From contig NZ_CP084742.1 in the NCBI RefSeq assembly GCF_020520285.1, forward strand, positions 6,063,501 through 6,127,500: DNA of 64,000 bases, in the 5' to 3' direction. Source of the stretch: Pseudomonas sp. L5B5. Lineage in GTDB: Bacteria > Pseudomonadota > Gammaproteobacteria > Pseudomonadales > Pseudomonadaceae. Both the position numbers and the translations under genes were made by a program. Position 1 is the stretch's first letter, and each line of letters begins with the position of its first letter. Below, piece by piece: positions 63,962-64,000 of this stretch. The notes under the pieces are model-generated. The model was not told where the DNA came from. It worked only from the letters and a program-made list of their open reading frames with translations, and searched no databases.

Positions 63962-64000
63962 ATGGGCGAACTGGCCAAAGAAATCCTACCGGTCAATATC
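63962..64000 (+). CDS. gyrA: DNA gyrase subunit A, first 13 codons (cut by window edge)
   Basis: The visible residues MGELAKEILPVNI are the standard pseudomonad GyrA start. The gene continues past the window. Gyrase A introduces negative supercoils with GyrB. The neighbourhood mtnA-gyrA is conserved in pseudomonads, which supports the call despite the short length. Confidence 0.9.
   Translation, partial: MGELAKEILPVNI

Noticed and set aside
1..64000. CRISPR array, tRNA genes, prophage or toxin-antitoxin loci
   Set aside because: None seen: no regularly spaced direct repeats, no cloverleaf-like sequence with conserved T-loop, no integrase, transposase or phage structural genes.

Overview
The window is a stretch of Pseudomonas chromosome, most likely from the P. 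fluorescens species complex. The evidence is high GC, densely packed genes with strong Shine-Dalgarno sites, and typical pseudomonad families and gene orders (DUF3509, MupP, the NAGGN osmoprotectant operon, PuuD-type urate oxidase, mtaD-ubiG-mupP-yciK beside mtnA and gyrA). REP-like repeats of the GTAGGAGC type are present. I saw no tRNA, rRNA, CRISPR array, transposase or prophage. Species level cannot be decided from the sequence alone.

Layout. 1-7.4 kb: start of an M18 aminopeptidase gene, a glycosyltransferase-like gene, rluA, the minCDE division-site operon, then lpxL-type acyltransferase, a patatin phospholipase and a pirin. 7.4-16.9 kb: a purine uptake and degradation block with a Tsx-like outer-membrane channel, urate/xanthine permease, membrane urate oxidase puuD, allA, uraD, puuE, divergent uraH and an AzgA-type purine permease. 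Three copies of a TTGTATACAA-like palindrome sit in its control regions. It ends at a decayed aminotransferase gene. 16.9-26.5 kb: GST, glutaredoxin, folE, smrB-like, isochorismatase-like, prmB, aroC and an MFS transporter, followed by an acireductone-dioxygenase homologue that has lost three of four metal ligands. 26.5-35.5 kb: small pseudomonad-specific proteins, an acyl-CoA synthetase, ankyrin protein, LTA-synthase-like sulfatase, SDR, ynfA and yheU. 35.6-40.4 kb: NAGGN operon (asnO, ngg, M42 peptidase). 40.4-44 kb: an AT-richer acyltransferase gene lying between a relic copy of the mnmC 3' end and mnmC itself. 44-57.5 kb: pap, thiolase, EamA exporter, fumC, DUF2059, bolA, trhO, a DsbA/FrnE-like protein, an ABC exporter, a GGDEF-EAL protein and a heme-oxygenase-fold protein. 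57.5-64 kb: a diguanylate cyclase, yciK, mupP, ubiG, mtaD, divergent mtnA and the first 13 codons of gyrA.

How it fits together. The purine block takes urate to ureidoglycolate chemistry (PuuD, UraH, UraD, PuuE, AllA), but the allantoicase step between PuuE and AllA is not encoded here. Methionine salvage is represented by mtaD and mtnA at the right end, yet the mtnB-mtnD-mtnC position after aroC-MFS holds only the degenerate mtnD homologue. These two pathway gaps, the mnmC-derived duplication around the acyltransferase, and the shared palindromic operator are the most unusual points. No wholly new multi-gene system is evident.
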